64,000 nt of DNA. Origin: Symsagittifera roscoffensis. Taxonomy: Eukaryota > Xenacoelomorpha > Acoela > Convolutidae. Below, piece after piece: positions 55,003-64,000 of this stretch. How positions within the stretch are numbered: position 1 is the stretch's first letter; each line of letters starts with the position of its first letter. A program made the position numbers and the translations under genes. The stretch lies in the NCBI RefSeq assembly GCF_963678635.1, contig NC_087071.1, positions 18,725,613-18,789,612 of the forward strand, in the 5' to 3' direction. The notes beneath the pieces are model-generated. The model saw only the letters and a list, made by a program, of their open reading frames with translations. It was not told where the DNA came from and did no database searches.

Positions 55003-56460
55003 AAAATGTGAACCGAATTTGTACTCGGATATGTTTCAATTTTTTTGTAATTTTTTTTCTCTTTTTTGTTTTCGACGCAAAATAAGGTACCACAAATATT
55101 CATCGGACTGGATGGAGTCATATATTACATTACAACGCTAGCAGTCGTGATTTGGTTGATTATTCAAAATTGTCGAAAAAATTTCACCAGTGAAAAACCG
55201 GTTTGAACTTTTAGGTTTTCGTCTAATGTGGAACGATTAAAGCGAGCGAGCATGCTTACATTAGCTGATTTATCCTTATTTGAAGTCGTGCTAGTGTTCA
55301 TGGAATAAATTAATTGTTATTGGAATAAAATAATTTTTGGAGTTTTTAGCGACATTAATTTATGAAAAGAAAAATTGAAAATTAAAAAAAAAATTTCGTC
55401 GCAAATTTGATTTTTTACGATCGTTTTTTTTTTGTTTTTTGAACTGTTTTGAGCTATAAAATAAACTGTTTTACAATTGGTTATTTCAATATGACTGTCG
55501 AATATGCCTAATTTTTAGTTTCCCTTTAGATCCTCTCATCACACCAAGCAGAAAAAAAAACATTTTTCTTTTTTTTAAAGTCCATGGTCGGAACAGTCTG
55601 TTCTACTTGGACAGTTACCGGCTATTTTTTTCTGCTTGCGCTTTGTTTCAAAAGACCTTTACCACAATGTTTTTAGCAAACTGTCTCCCTAAACTTTTAT
55701 ATTGCCAAATAGCAAAGAGGACCTTGCGATATCTGCGATTCCAGTTGCATAGACATTTCCCTGTTGTTTCTATTCCTGTTGCATAGACATAAGTACAAAT
55801 CTAGTTTTGCTTAACCAAGCGAGGGCTTGTCGTAACCTCTTAGATCAAAACTGTGAGGAAACAATAGTTAAACAAGTTAGTCTTATAGGTTCTATGGTAA
55901 AATTTAGCAGACCAGAAACAAAGGCTGTGACTTCTCTTTTATTTGTGGCATTAGGTAAGGCCTCTGTGATCTGTAAAAGCTTGTACCAAATCCACGTCAT
56001 TATGTTGAAGCGGCCGTTATTTCGAAAGCTCAACTTATACGATCGATTTTTTTTCCGCATTATGTCCCAACCAAGATGCAAAACAGGCTTCCGAATAAAC
56101 GGAGGTAATAGATCCGTTTAGCCACTTAATTGAACAAAGTGTTCCGCTGCTCAGGGGAGGTTCTAGGGTTTTCTCGAGGGGGAGGGGAGGATTTTCTCAA
56201 AAAGCAATTAGGTTCGTTTCAAACCTATACTCTAAGAACTTCTAGCTTTTTAATCTGCTGCTCTTGGAGTACAATCAGGTCTAGTTGTATTTTTTCTGAT
56301 GCGGAGTACTCTGCCTTCTAAGCGTTGTTGAGAAGTTATTTTTGATTGAATTAAGCATTCATTTTCTGTAAGACTTCCGTGAAAGGAATCGTGAAAGTCC
56401 GCCCACACTGGGGATATACTAAGTTTCATATGCGTCCTTTCCTATCATTCATCTGAACTA
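55003..56460. repeat. upstream duplication block, copy 2
   Basis: This copy of 49507-50960 includes the dispersed repeat (55045-55262), the minus-strand ORF copy and the pre-gene segment. It has many small indels, for example the poly-G run reduced and interrupted near 56180. Confidence 0.92.
55845..56117 (-). pseudogene. frameshifted copy of the ORF at 50327-50611
   Basis: It keeps LPPFIRKPVLHLGWDIMRKK and ALPNATNKREVTAFVSGL with scattered substitutions. An insertion then changes the C-terminus to an unrelated sequence ending in a premature stop. The plus strand is also open here for 104 codons, but not in copy 1. Confidence 0.5.
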
Positions 56461-56476
56461 CCTGTAGACTTCTATG

Positions 56477-56853
56477 AACAGACCTGCAGAGTCTGTCCTG
56501 AAAGAAATGCGCAACAATACGAAAATTAGGAAAGAAAAAGGGGAATTAATTGTAATTTGAGCTACAACTCACGTGATTTTTCATGCACTAAGGTCAACAG
56601 TCATTATATGTTCCTTCATGCGATATACAGCGTGTCCTAAACGTATGACAATTGATTTTGGAAACCAAACAATCACCAGACCGATGCACGTCGAGCGCCA
56701 ACTGCACCTGAAAAGTAGCCAAAGATTTAGAGAACCTCAAATTTTTGTTTGCTTGCCAGCAGTTACCAGTTATTTTGACGCTTTAAGACCAAGTTTTTTG
56801 GTCGAACACTTCGAGTACCAGCGACTGGCTGGCGTGAAAAAATTTCAATAGGC
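56477..56853 (+). pseudogene. truncated glycosyltransferase family 92 copy 2
   Basis: It starts at the same ATG context, has the same in-frame codon loss and the same TGA near codon 30 as the first copy, and a small deletion near residue 45. It ends in KKFQ and a stop. The homology stops at the codon equivalent to about residue 127 and jumps to sequence that in the intact locus lies near 52525, so about 1.17 kb including the catalytic core is missing. Confidence 0.9.
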
Positions 56854-56954
56854 GAAACGGTTATTGCATATAGAAATCAGACGAAACGTACTTTATGTAG
56901 TACAAATAATATGGAAGATGACGTACAATTCACAATCGAGCAGTTTTTTGCCAA

Positions 56955-57291
56955 AATTTGAAAGTTCGTTACTTTCGTTATACTATTTATTTGAGACAGT
57001 ATTAAAACATTTCAGGATGTTTCCCATGCATTTTTATTGCGAGACGGCCAAACCTTTGGTTGCTACGTTTGATTAACCAAGTTGTGTGTCCTTCGAGTTC
57101 GGTTACGAACACAACCAAAGAATTTTGAGAAAGGAAAATGTAAAAAAGCAATATTTTTGGTTTATGGAAAAATGCTTGTCAAACAGTTTCCATATATGAA
57201 AAAATACTAATCATAGACCTTTCATGCAATTTTCTGTACCTATGGAATTGCATGAAAAAGTTGTATGATTAGCATTTTTGGTCAACCCTGG
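56955..57291. mobile_element. right-hand remnant of the 848-bp inverted-repeat element
   Basis: It matches 54300-54638, including the exact right terminus GGTCAACCCTGG and the following TTTCTTATC. The left half is missing. It was therefore carried along when the region containing the insertion was duplicated, not inserted independently. Confidence 0.88.
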
Positions 57292-57326
57292 TTTCTTATC
57301 ATTCATCTGAACTACCTGTAGACTTC

Positions 57327-57718
57327 TATGAACAGACCTGCAGAGTCTGTCCTGGAAGAAATGCGCAACAATACGAAATTTAGGAAAAAAAGGGGAATTA
57401 ATTGTAATTTGAGCTACAACTCACGTGACTTTTCATGCACTTAGGTCAGCAGTCTTCATTATTTGTTCATTCATGCGATATAAAGCGTGTCCTAAACGTA
57501 TTAAGTTTGATTTTGGAAACCAAACGATCACCAAAGCGATGCACGTCGAGCGCCAACTGCATCTGAAAAGTAGCCAAAGATTTAGAGAACCTCAAATTTT
57601 TGTTTTCTTGCCAGCAGTTACGAGTTATTTTGACGCTTTCAGACCAAGTTTTTTGGTTGAATACTTCGAGTACCAGCGACTGGCTGGCGTGAAAAAAATT
57701 CATCGGCGAAACAGTTAA
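57327..57718 (+). pseudogene. truncated glycosyltransferase family 92 copy 3
   Basis: It shares the codon-30 TGA with the other truncated copies. It shares copy-specific variants with 54675-55000 (CTTAGGTCAGCAGTC, TTGTTCATTCATGCG) and the 3' breakpoint with 56477-56853. From residue 38 the frame is open for 97 codons, but it ends at KKIHRRNS without the DLDE motif. Confidence 0.9.
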
Positions 57719-57734
57719 TGCATATAGAAATTAG

Positions 57735-58520
57735 ACGAAACGTACTCTATGTAGTACAAATAATATGGAAGATGACGTACATTTCACAATCGAGCAGTTT
57801 TTTTTTCAGGATAATTTTAAAGCTTTGCAATCTTATCTATCTTATCGTTCAGCTTGGAAATCAGACCAAGTTCTTGAAATTTTTTGATTTTTTGTTGAAG
57901 ATAGCTTTTTATCTTAGGAAAGAATCCGTTTTTTTTTTGTTAAATTTGTTTTTAAATGAATTAAATTGAGATATCCTCAGAAACACTTGTGGTGGCTTTG
58001 GAGCTCAATTAGTATTCGGTTTTTGGGATCAACTTGAACATCTTTAAACAAACTTGAACACATACCAAAAACAATATGCATAGATTTTGCCAGCACCAAA
58101 ACCAAAACCAACACGAATTACAAGGGCATTGCGTACAGGAAACATTTGTGAACAAAAATTTTGAAGAGACTTTTCTTGCGTACTGACGCTCCTAAAACAT
58201 CTAAATAGGAAGATTCACACTGTGGCAAAAGACAAATTTTAACCACGAAAAAACACATCGACGTTGACTAAGAAGCAACAATTCTCAATATCTTCCACTT
58301 ATGCTTCGCGAAGGCCAGCGCAGCTTTGCGATTCGCAATTTTGTTTAGAGAAAAATTCAACTCATCGGTCTAACTGCAACCGATCAAAAATGTTTTTTTT
58401 TTCTACTCAAAAAAGATCAATTGTTTGCGGGCAGCGATGAAATAAGTGCCCTTGTGCTTCAAAATTGCAACTACATCTTGATCCGTTTGTCTACAAGTTT
58501 TCTGAATTAGAGATGTTTTA
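57735..58520 (+). repeat. downstream duplication block, copy 2
   Basis: It aligns with 52525-53309 with many indels, including the 54-codon frame copy at 58209-58383, interrupted by one TAA. A 60-bp stretch at about 58400-58460 is not in copy 1. The block ends at the centre of the small palindrome. Confidence 0.9.
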
Positions 58521-58603
58521 AGTTCAGGAGCACTCCTCAGCTAAAAATTACCTCTAATTCAGAGTACTTAAAGACAAATGAATCAAGACGTTCAAGATGT
58601 GGT
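58463..58603. repeat. small palindrome (arms about 57 bp)
   Basis: The plus-strand sequence CTTGATCCGTTTGTCTACAA, GTTTTCTGAATTAGAG (58463-58515) is repeated inverted at 58548-58603 (CTCTAATTCAGAGTAC, AAAGACAAATGAATCAAG). The spacer is about 30 bp. The left arm belongs to the duplication block. The right arm belongs to a minus-strand exon-like segment. Confidence 0.85.
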
Positions 58604-58870
58604 TTACTTTTTTGAAGCTCAGGGTCACTTACGTCATGGCTGCCCACAAGCAATACGTTGAACTTTGAAACAATTTCCTCAAAAAGATTGAAGTTTGAAG
58701 TATTAATTGAAGTATTAATTGGAATTAACCGTTACATCAACTTGTTTTGTGGCGATTTTCTCTGGGGTTTGATTTAACTTACCCTCAAGTCTTGCGCCGA
58801 TGAAGACAACTGAAGCTGGTCGAAGAAGTTCGAAACTACCACGAATGACTACATGCACTAACTGACAAAA
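58552..58870 (-). CDS. two exon-like segments with consensus donors
   Basis: On the minus strand 58870-58784 reads VHVVIRGSFELLRPASVVFI then GARLEG and meets a strong donor (GTAAGTT). About 100 bp further, 58680-58552 reads NVLLVGSHDVSDPELQKSKP then HLERLDSFVFKYSELE and meets a second donor (GTAATT). The first is hydrophobic and strand-like, the second balanced. The second exon's sequence recurs on the plus strand at 53230-53280 and 58470-58515. No family is recognised. The upstream part of this gene would lie inside the large palindrome. Confidence 0.4.
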
Positions 58871-59440
58871 CAAAGCAAAAGATTGAGATGGTATACAACT
58901 AAGTGCTTAAGTTGAGTTTTAAAAGAGTCCTTTTATATTTACAGAGAAACTAAAGGCAGAAAACCTATTATTATAGATTTTCGTACCTAATCTACGTTCA
59001 GAAGTTTGCAGAATTAAGTTCAGACTTTGCCGACTCATGTTCAGAGTTTGCTGAATTATGTTCAAACTTTGCATACTTATGCTCAGACTCTGCAGACTGA
59101 GCATACGTATGCAGATGTCTGAAATTACACTAGGTACGAAAGTCTAATAATAAGTTTTCTGCCATTAATTTCTCTGTAAACGTAAAAGGACTTTTTTAAA
59201 ACTTAACTTAAGCACTTAGTTGGATACCATCTCAATCTTTTGATTTTTGTCGGTTAGTGCATGTAGTCATTCATGGTCGTTTCGAAACGAACACGAAGTT
59301 AGTGCATGTAGTCAGTTAGTGCATGTAGTCATTCATGGTCGTTTCGAAACGACCACGAAATTAGTGCATGTAGTCAGTGAGTGCATGTAGTCATTCGTGG
59401 TCGTTTCGAAACTCTACAACCAGCTTCAGTTGTCTTCATA
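58800..59440. repeat. large palindrome with tandem repeats in loop and one arm
   Basis: Left arm 58800-58995 and right arm 59129-59440 are inverted copies (AGATTGAGATGGTATACAAC against its complement ending at 59220-59240). The loop 58996-59128 holds a diverged repeat of about 22 bp (ATGTTCAGACTTTGCAGACT). The right arm is expanded by two or three units of about 62 bp (59253, 59316, 59377) containing GGTCGTTTCGAAACGACC. Another few loop-type repeats follow at 59447-59495. Confidence 0.9.
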
Positions 59441-60194
59441 ATACGTTCAGACCTATGTTCGGACTTTGCAGACTAATGTTTTGACTTTGCAGATTTTGAC
59501 CGGTGCTGCTATGATGATTTTTTGATCCCAACGCGGATTTTTTCTTTTTACAAAGTGTGAAAGCACTACCTGGACCCGGGATATAAGCATAGATATTTAT
59601 TTCAAGCGTATACGTGGTGGTACGTGTGGGTACGTGTGTAAGTTTTTTTTTTTTTTTACTTGCAGAGTTGTTTAAACCAAAATTACGGGATTTTTTTTTG
59701 TATGGACACAAACATTCAAATGCAATTGACCTGAAAGTTTTCGTGAATAATCTAGAGGCGGCATCGGGTAAAACATTTTTTGCGGCGAAAACGGTTACTT
59801 GAGGTACTTGAGTCAAAAGTAGACTTATAAATCTAATAAAGAATACCAGATACTTTTAAGCTGCTTTAGTTTGTTTTTCTTGGAAGGCTAGAGTTGCACG
59901 AGCATCAAAATTGAAGAGTTCATTTTGTTGTAACTGTGATTTATGGCACCTCAAAAACCAACGTTACAGAAACTTTGTAAAACAATTACTTCGAAAAAGG
60001 GTAAATTAGTTTACCTAATTAGACTACCAATCTTTGCACCGCTTCCTTACCAATCTTTTTAACCAAAGACTAGGCTCACCTTTTTCTTGAAAATAGTAGC
60101 GTTATCATAGGAAAAAAATTTGCAAATATTTAACATCAGTTTCTCCACCTTATACAACTCCTGCAACACAGTAAGCTGCTCTCCATAACCATAC

Positions 60195-60420
60195 TTACCC
60201 GCTACCCCGCCGCAGTGAGTAAGCGTGGGGGAGTGGGTGTGAATATAGCGGCGGGGGGAGGGGGGGTGGTTGTTTTTGTAATGACGGGGGAACTGGTTGG
60301 TAAACGGGGATGTGAGAGTATGAGGTAATTTAGATTGACGAGGGATGGATTGAGGGATGGATTGTCTGTGGGGAGTGGGGAGTGGCGTGTAAGGAGGGAT
60401 AATTTTGTGTTGGTTGGCAT
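60195..60420 (+). repeat. G-rich strand-asymmetric segment
   Basis: About 225 bp of very G-rich plus strand includes GCGGCGGGGGGAGGGGGGGT and GGGGAGTGGGGAGTGGCG, with repeated GAGGGATGGATT phrases. Several runs of four or more G within a few bases could form quadruplexes. The minus-strand frame here is just its proline/threonine-rich complement. 59500-60194 shows no supportable gene. Confidence 0.7.
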
Positions 60421-61757
60421 GAGGATAAACGTGTTTGATCAGCTGGGAGTTTATCAGAAACCTGCAAACACTTGACTAAACATTCCATTTCTAAAAAAAA
60501 TAATAAATTTGCCTGAATTTTTTGATCAAAAAGAAATCTAATACTTCGAGAAAAAAAATGAAATCAATGGTTATATAGGAATAAAATGGATTTCAAAATT
60601 TTGAAACCATCCATTTTAATGGAATGAAATTCTATTCTATTGTCTAGAAGAGCCACAAAATTCGGTTATCTCTTCAAAGTTTTGCTATTGAAAGTCCATT
60701 GTCATCAATTTTTATCCCTGAGACTTCAGTGCAGATAAAAAATACGACCAAATGTCTTACTCTAGGTGACCCGATCATTAAATTGCTTAGAGTTTGTCCA
60801 ATTATTCATTATCTACCAAAGAATATTGTTCAAGTGGTTCTTGTTCAATGGCTAAAAACATTTAATTGATAAGAACATCTTTGTTTTCATTATTTTCCTT
60901 TTTTAGGGGAAAAAATTATTCGATGAAAAGTTTTACATGCTTAATTGTTGTATTTTTTTGCTGTAAGGCTTACTGTATTTCTTAAAAACTCGAGTCAGGA
61001 GTATCCACATTTACCACAAGTAAGCGAGTCTTATGTATATTCACTAGTAAAATTATTAGTTAGTTAGGGCTTACCGTTTTGATGATGTTTTCCCAATATA
61101 AGGGAAGAACATCAATAAATGAGCAAAAAAATTATTGGGAAAGGTTTTCTCAATGTTTTCGTTCTCAAATACCAACTTTTTGACTTTTCGAAAGCTTCAA
61201 GCAGCTATTTCAAAAAAAAAATTAGTAGCTGCTTGCGAACCAGTAACGCTGGGGTGAGGTGAGCAGGGCTCTGAAATGAGCTAGAGCAAAGTTTCAAAAC
61301 TTGATTTTCTAAAAATATTTTTAGCTCTTATCATTTTTTAAACAGCTGTTTCTGATTTTTCCACATTTTCAGTTTTTAAAAGGTAGAAAATGTTATAAAA
61401 ATTTCAGAATCGAAAAAAAAACATTCGAAAATTTTTTTCTCGTTTAACTTGTTTTCTGCTCAACCCACACTATTCGTGTTTTTTGACCTAAATGGGCCAT
61501 TTTGCACACATTAGGTGAACATATTCTCATAGGATGAACAATAAACACAATATTTAGCTTAATTAAAGCATCAAAATATTTGATAAAAAAGAATCAATCA
61601 GAAAGAAGCAATCTTTTTTGGGTTGTTGTAGGTAGTTTCTTAACATATTTTAAGTTTTGTTTTATGATACGTTTTGTTCTTACGACAAGGTTTCTTCTAT
61701 TGGCTTTTTGTTTGGTATATTTCTGTTTTTTCGTACTTTCAATGAATAACTCTACAC

Positions 61758-62042
61758 TCAAAAAATATAAACATTTCTTATATCGATGACAATTTTAGGG
61801 GTTGAGAACCAGTGGTGAATACTTTCTGAAACAACTTCTAGTATGTTTTCCGAAAATTCTGAAATGTTTTTTTTATACATTTGGCTCGGCTTAAGAACCT
61901 TTGGTACTTTTTTAAAAATTTCAAATATGTTATTATCTGGAATCAGCTGCCGTAATATTAACGTTGACGACTGGGGGATTACTGATACCCAAATTTGAGC
62001 ACAAATTTTCAAGTTTTTACACACGTTTTGAACATTTAACAA
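61758..62042 (-). CDS. unidentified ORF, 94 codons
   Basis: The minus-strand ORF reads CAQIWVSVIPQSSTLILRQL then IPDNNIFEIFKKVPKVLKPS and ENILEVVSESIHHWFSTPKI. It is more balanced than typical AT-rich frames. A hydrophobic plus-strand frame (61580-61789) overlaps only at its end and is less convincing. The family is not recognised. 60421-61757 and 62043-62990 show no other supportable feature. Confidence 0.3.
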   Translation of the reverse strand: MLNVQNVCKNLKICAQIWVSVIPQSSTLILRQLIPDNNIFEIFKKVPKVLKPSQMYKKNISEFSENILEVVSESIHHWFSTPKIVIDIRNVYIF

Positions 62043-62993
62043 TAAAACAATGAAATCAGGCTACTGATCAGACTATCAACTAGTCAAGAAACTTAATAAA
62101 AACATTGGATTCATTTTTCAGTTATAACTTCAGTGAGTATTAGGAGAGAGACTTTCTTGAATTTGAAGAAAAAAAATTTAAATATAAAAAAATCTTTGAA
62201 GATTAAAAGATCCTTTATAAAAGTTATTAACCCAAAATTGACTTGATATTTAGAGAAAAATTTAGAAAGAAAAATGCAAAAAATGTCGTCTGAGAACGTT
62301 TGCAGTATTATTTAATGTCGTAAATTTTATGTCTAAATTGTCACATGTAGTCGAGTGGGCCAAAAAAACTTCCAACGGAATAAAAAAACCTGAAGTCTAC
62401 TTGAAAAAAACCTTATAAATCTTTTTAATGAACCTATCATACAGCTGAGTAACAAAGTTGAAGGTTAACTTGCACGGTATCAAAAAATATTACCTAGAAA
62501 AACATTTGTTTTCTTGTCCCGTAGAAATTTAAGCCAAATAACTACAAAAATTGACCAGGATAACGAGCTTATGAAATTAACAACAATTGAAAACACAAAG
62601 CTTTTCATATCTACTTTGATTGAAGTCAAATACGCTTCGAAGTCTCAATAACTAAAATTGACTACAAATTTTTAAAGTTTAGTCGAGACACAATCCTTTA
62701 GCACAAAAAATTAAAATAAAACTACATGCTGGTTTTCTTAAGTCGTTCATATGTCCTAATTTTAATTGAAAACTTTGATTACTACTTTTATCATTATTTT
62801 TGGCGTAAAACACATTTTTCTTTTTTCTGAAAAAATGTCAATAAAATAATTTACTTTTTCATTGACACGTTGAGAATTTCATCACACTAATTAAAGGCGC
62901 AATAAATTTTAAGAAATCAATATCCATTTCCATGGCTCGATTTGTTAATGAACACAAAAGGTATCCAAGAAAACCGAGAAAGGTTTCACTCAT

Positions 62994-63137
62994 TCATTGC
63001 TTCGCCTTGATGAGATTGACAAAACCATCACTTACTAACTCCTCAAGAGATTTTGTTATCTTTGACATCTTCATATGAAAAATATTGCTATCAATTAAGC
63101 CGTAAGATTTGTAAAATCCTTTTTGTAGCAATTTTCC
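62994..63137 (-). CDS. putative terminal exon, unidentified
   Basis: After a stop and an acceptor-like TTTGAG, the minus strand reads GKLLQKGFYKSYGLIDSNIF, then HMKMSKITKSLEELVSDGFV and NLIKAKQ, with TGA at 62994-62996. The amphipathic helical C-terminus (SLEELVSDGFVNLIK) is convincing. It could be the last exon of a minus-strand gene whose earlier exon lies at 63644-63808. No family is recognised. Confidence 0.4.
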   Translation of the reverse strand, partial: GKLLQKGFYKSYGLIDSNIFHMKMSKITKSLEELVSDGFVNLIKAKQ

Positions 63138-63643
63138 TCAAACATTTGCTTTTCTGAAGAAGCAAAAATCTCACACACTCATTTTTAACTCGTTGTGTAC
63201 GCTGTTAAGATAAGAATATTTTATAAACTTTTTTAAAACAAAACATCAATTCTTAAAACTTTGATTGCATCATTCCGTTTTTTGAAATGAAACCATTTCG
63301 AAAACTCATTTTTGCAAACTGTTTTTTTTTTGTCATTGAGTTTATCTTGTTAAAAAAATAGGAATTTTTTTATAACTCAGTGATACTATTATTTTCTAAG
63401 GACAAGCTTGCGTTGAGTAAGTTGCTGTCAACACTGTTTTCGTTGTTCTTTTATTGTGGATGAAATTTTTTTTATACGGGCTCTAAATGGAGAAAAAAAT
63501 TCAAATTCGAAACATTTTGTGTGGAAATTAGTTTTTTTTCAATGCCAGTGAAAAACTTCATTCGGCAGGCAAATGTGTAAATGTTGGTTACAAACAAAAA
63601 ATCTCACTTTTAGGATTGACAGCAAGCCTTGAAATTGAACTCT

Positions 63644-63808
63644 TCAATCTTGACGTGTAAGAAGAATAATCACGATATACCCACACACGATCACAGAATG
63701 GCCTCTTTGCAAAGTGTTCTTTAGAGATGTATCTATTGAATCTATCTCAGTGTTTTGAAGAGGATGTCTTCGCGGTTGATTTTTATCTCGGCAAATTAAT
63801 TTGTAGAC
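63644..63808 (-). CDS. putative exon, unidentified
   Basis: Beginning after an acceptor-like CTTACTAAG, the minus strand reads YKLICRDKNQPRRHPLQNTE, then IDSIDTSLKNTLQRGHSVIV and CGYIVIILLTRQD to TGA. The hydrophobic C-terminal stretch could be a short membrane segment. It shares strand with the putative terminal exon at 62994-63137. The window ends 192 bp further on, so upstream exons are out of sight. Confidence 0.33.
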   Translation of the reverse strand, partial: VYKLICRDKNQPRRHPLQNTEIDSIDTSLKNTLQRGHSVIVCGYIVIILLTRQD

Positions 63809-64000
63809 TTAGTAAGATTCGGTAGTTATCTTACGTCCAATTGCTTAGGCACATAAAATTTTTGCATTATAAACAACAATCGAAATCACTAACTTGTTAT
63901 AGCCCAGACATTTGTTGAAGTTCTCGTATTGATTAAAGTCCAAACTCGGTCCAGTGATAATTTGTTTCCTATACCATACACGTCTTTTTTCTCTAAAACA

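Noticed and set aside
60202-60420. Proline/threonine-rich 72-codon ORF
   Set aside because: It is simply the complement of the G-rich repeat; GC-rich sequence lacks stop codons by composition.

Overview
This looks like nuclear DNA of an animal, probably an invertebrate. I cannot name the species. The window is strongly AT-rich (by eye about two thirds A+T), has short exon-like islands with consensus splice sites, is dominated by transposon-derived repeats and layered duplications, and contains one well-supported gene. That gene is a family 92 glycosyltransferase at 50974-52143 (+). There are no bacterial operons, no CRISPR array, and a 200-N assembly gap at 24584-24783.

Layout. 1-6280: exon-like islands on both strands. 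The best is a thioredoxin/PDI-like domain at 1391-1603 (-); several others are broken by stops or frameshifts. 6283-12255: a diverged tandem duplication of about 3 kb. 12300-17430: coding-like islands on the + strand, ending in a convincing terminal-exon candidate at 17270-17430, mixed with small tandem and dispersed repeats. 17840-18837: an old reverse copy of the repeat family that later forms the large array. 20-23 kb: GC-richer coding-like patches. 23410-24346: a foldback DNA transposon with a perfect 9-bp target duplication. 26905-29670: a recent duplication of about 1 kb. 30699-31190: a dead non-LTR retrotransposon reverse transcriptase. 31463-36631: a recent tandem duplication of 2.4-2.7 kb.

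37121-48782 is an 11.7-kb array built from a terminal-inverted-repeat element whose ends read CCCGCACTGACAAAAAT. Element starts recur at exactly 584, 584, 1298, 584 and 1201 bp, giving a 4251-bp higher-order unit present twice. Much of its interior is a degenerate direct repeat of ATCGATTTAA.

49507-58520 is a local duplication cluster around the glycosyltransferase. It holds one intact gene and three truncated copies that share the same stop codon and two of which share the same 3' breakpoint. A 848-bp inverted-repeat element sits inside one copy, and its exact empty site is still present upstream of the intact gene. 58463-59440 contains two large palindromes with tandem repeats in the loop and one arm. 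60195-60420 is a G-rich outlier. 61758-63808 again has minus-strand exon-like islands.

Apart from the glycosyltransferase, no pathway can be reconstructed. Most coding-like islands were recognised by reading the six frames by eye, using balanced amino-acid composition and splice consensus, and are given low confidence. Mobile elements, tandem duplication and gene decay explain most of the window.
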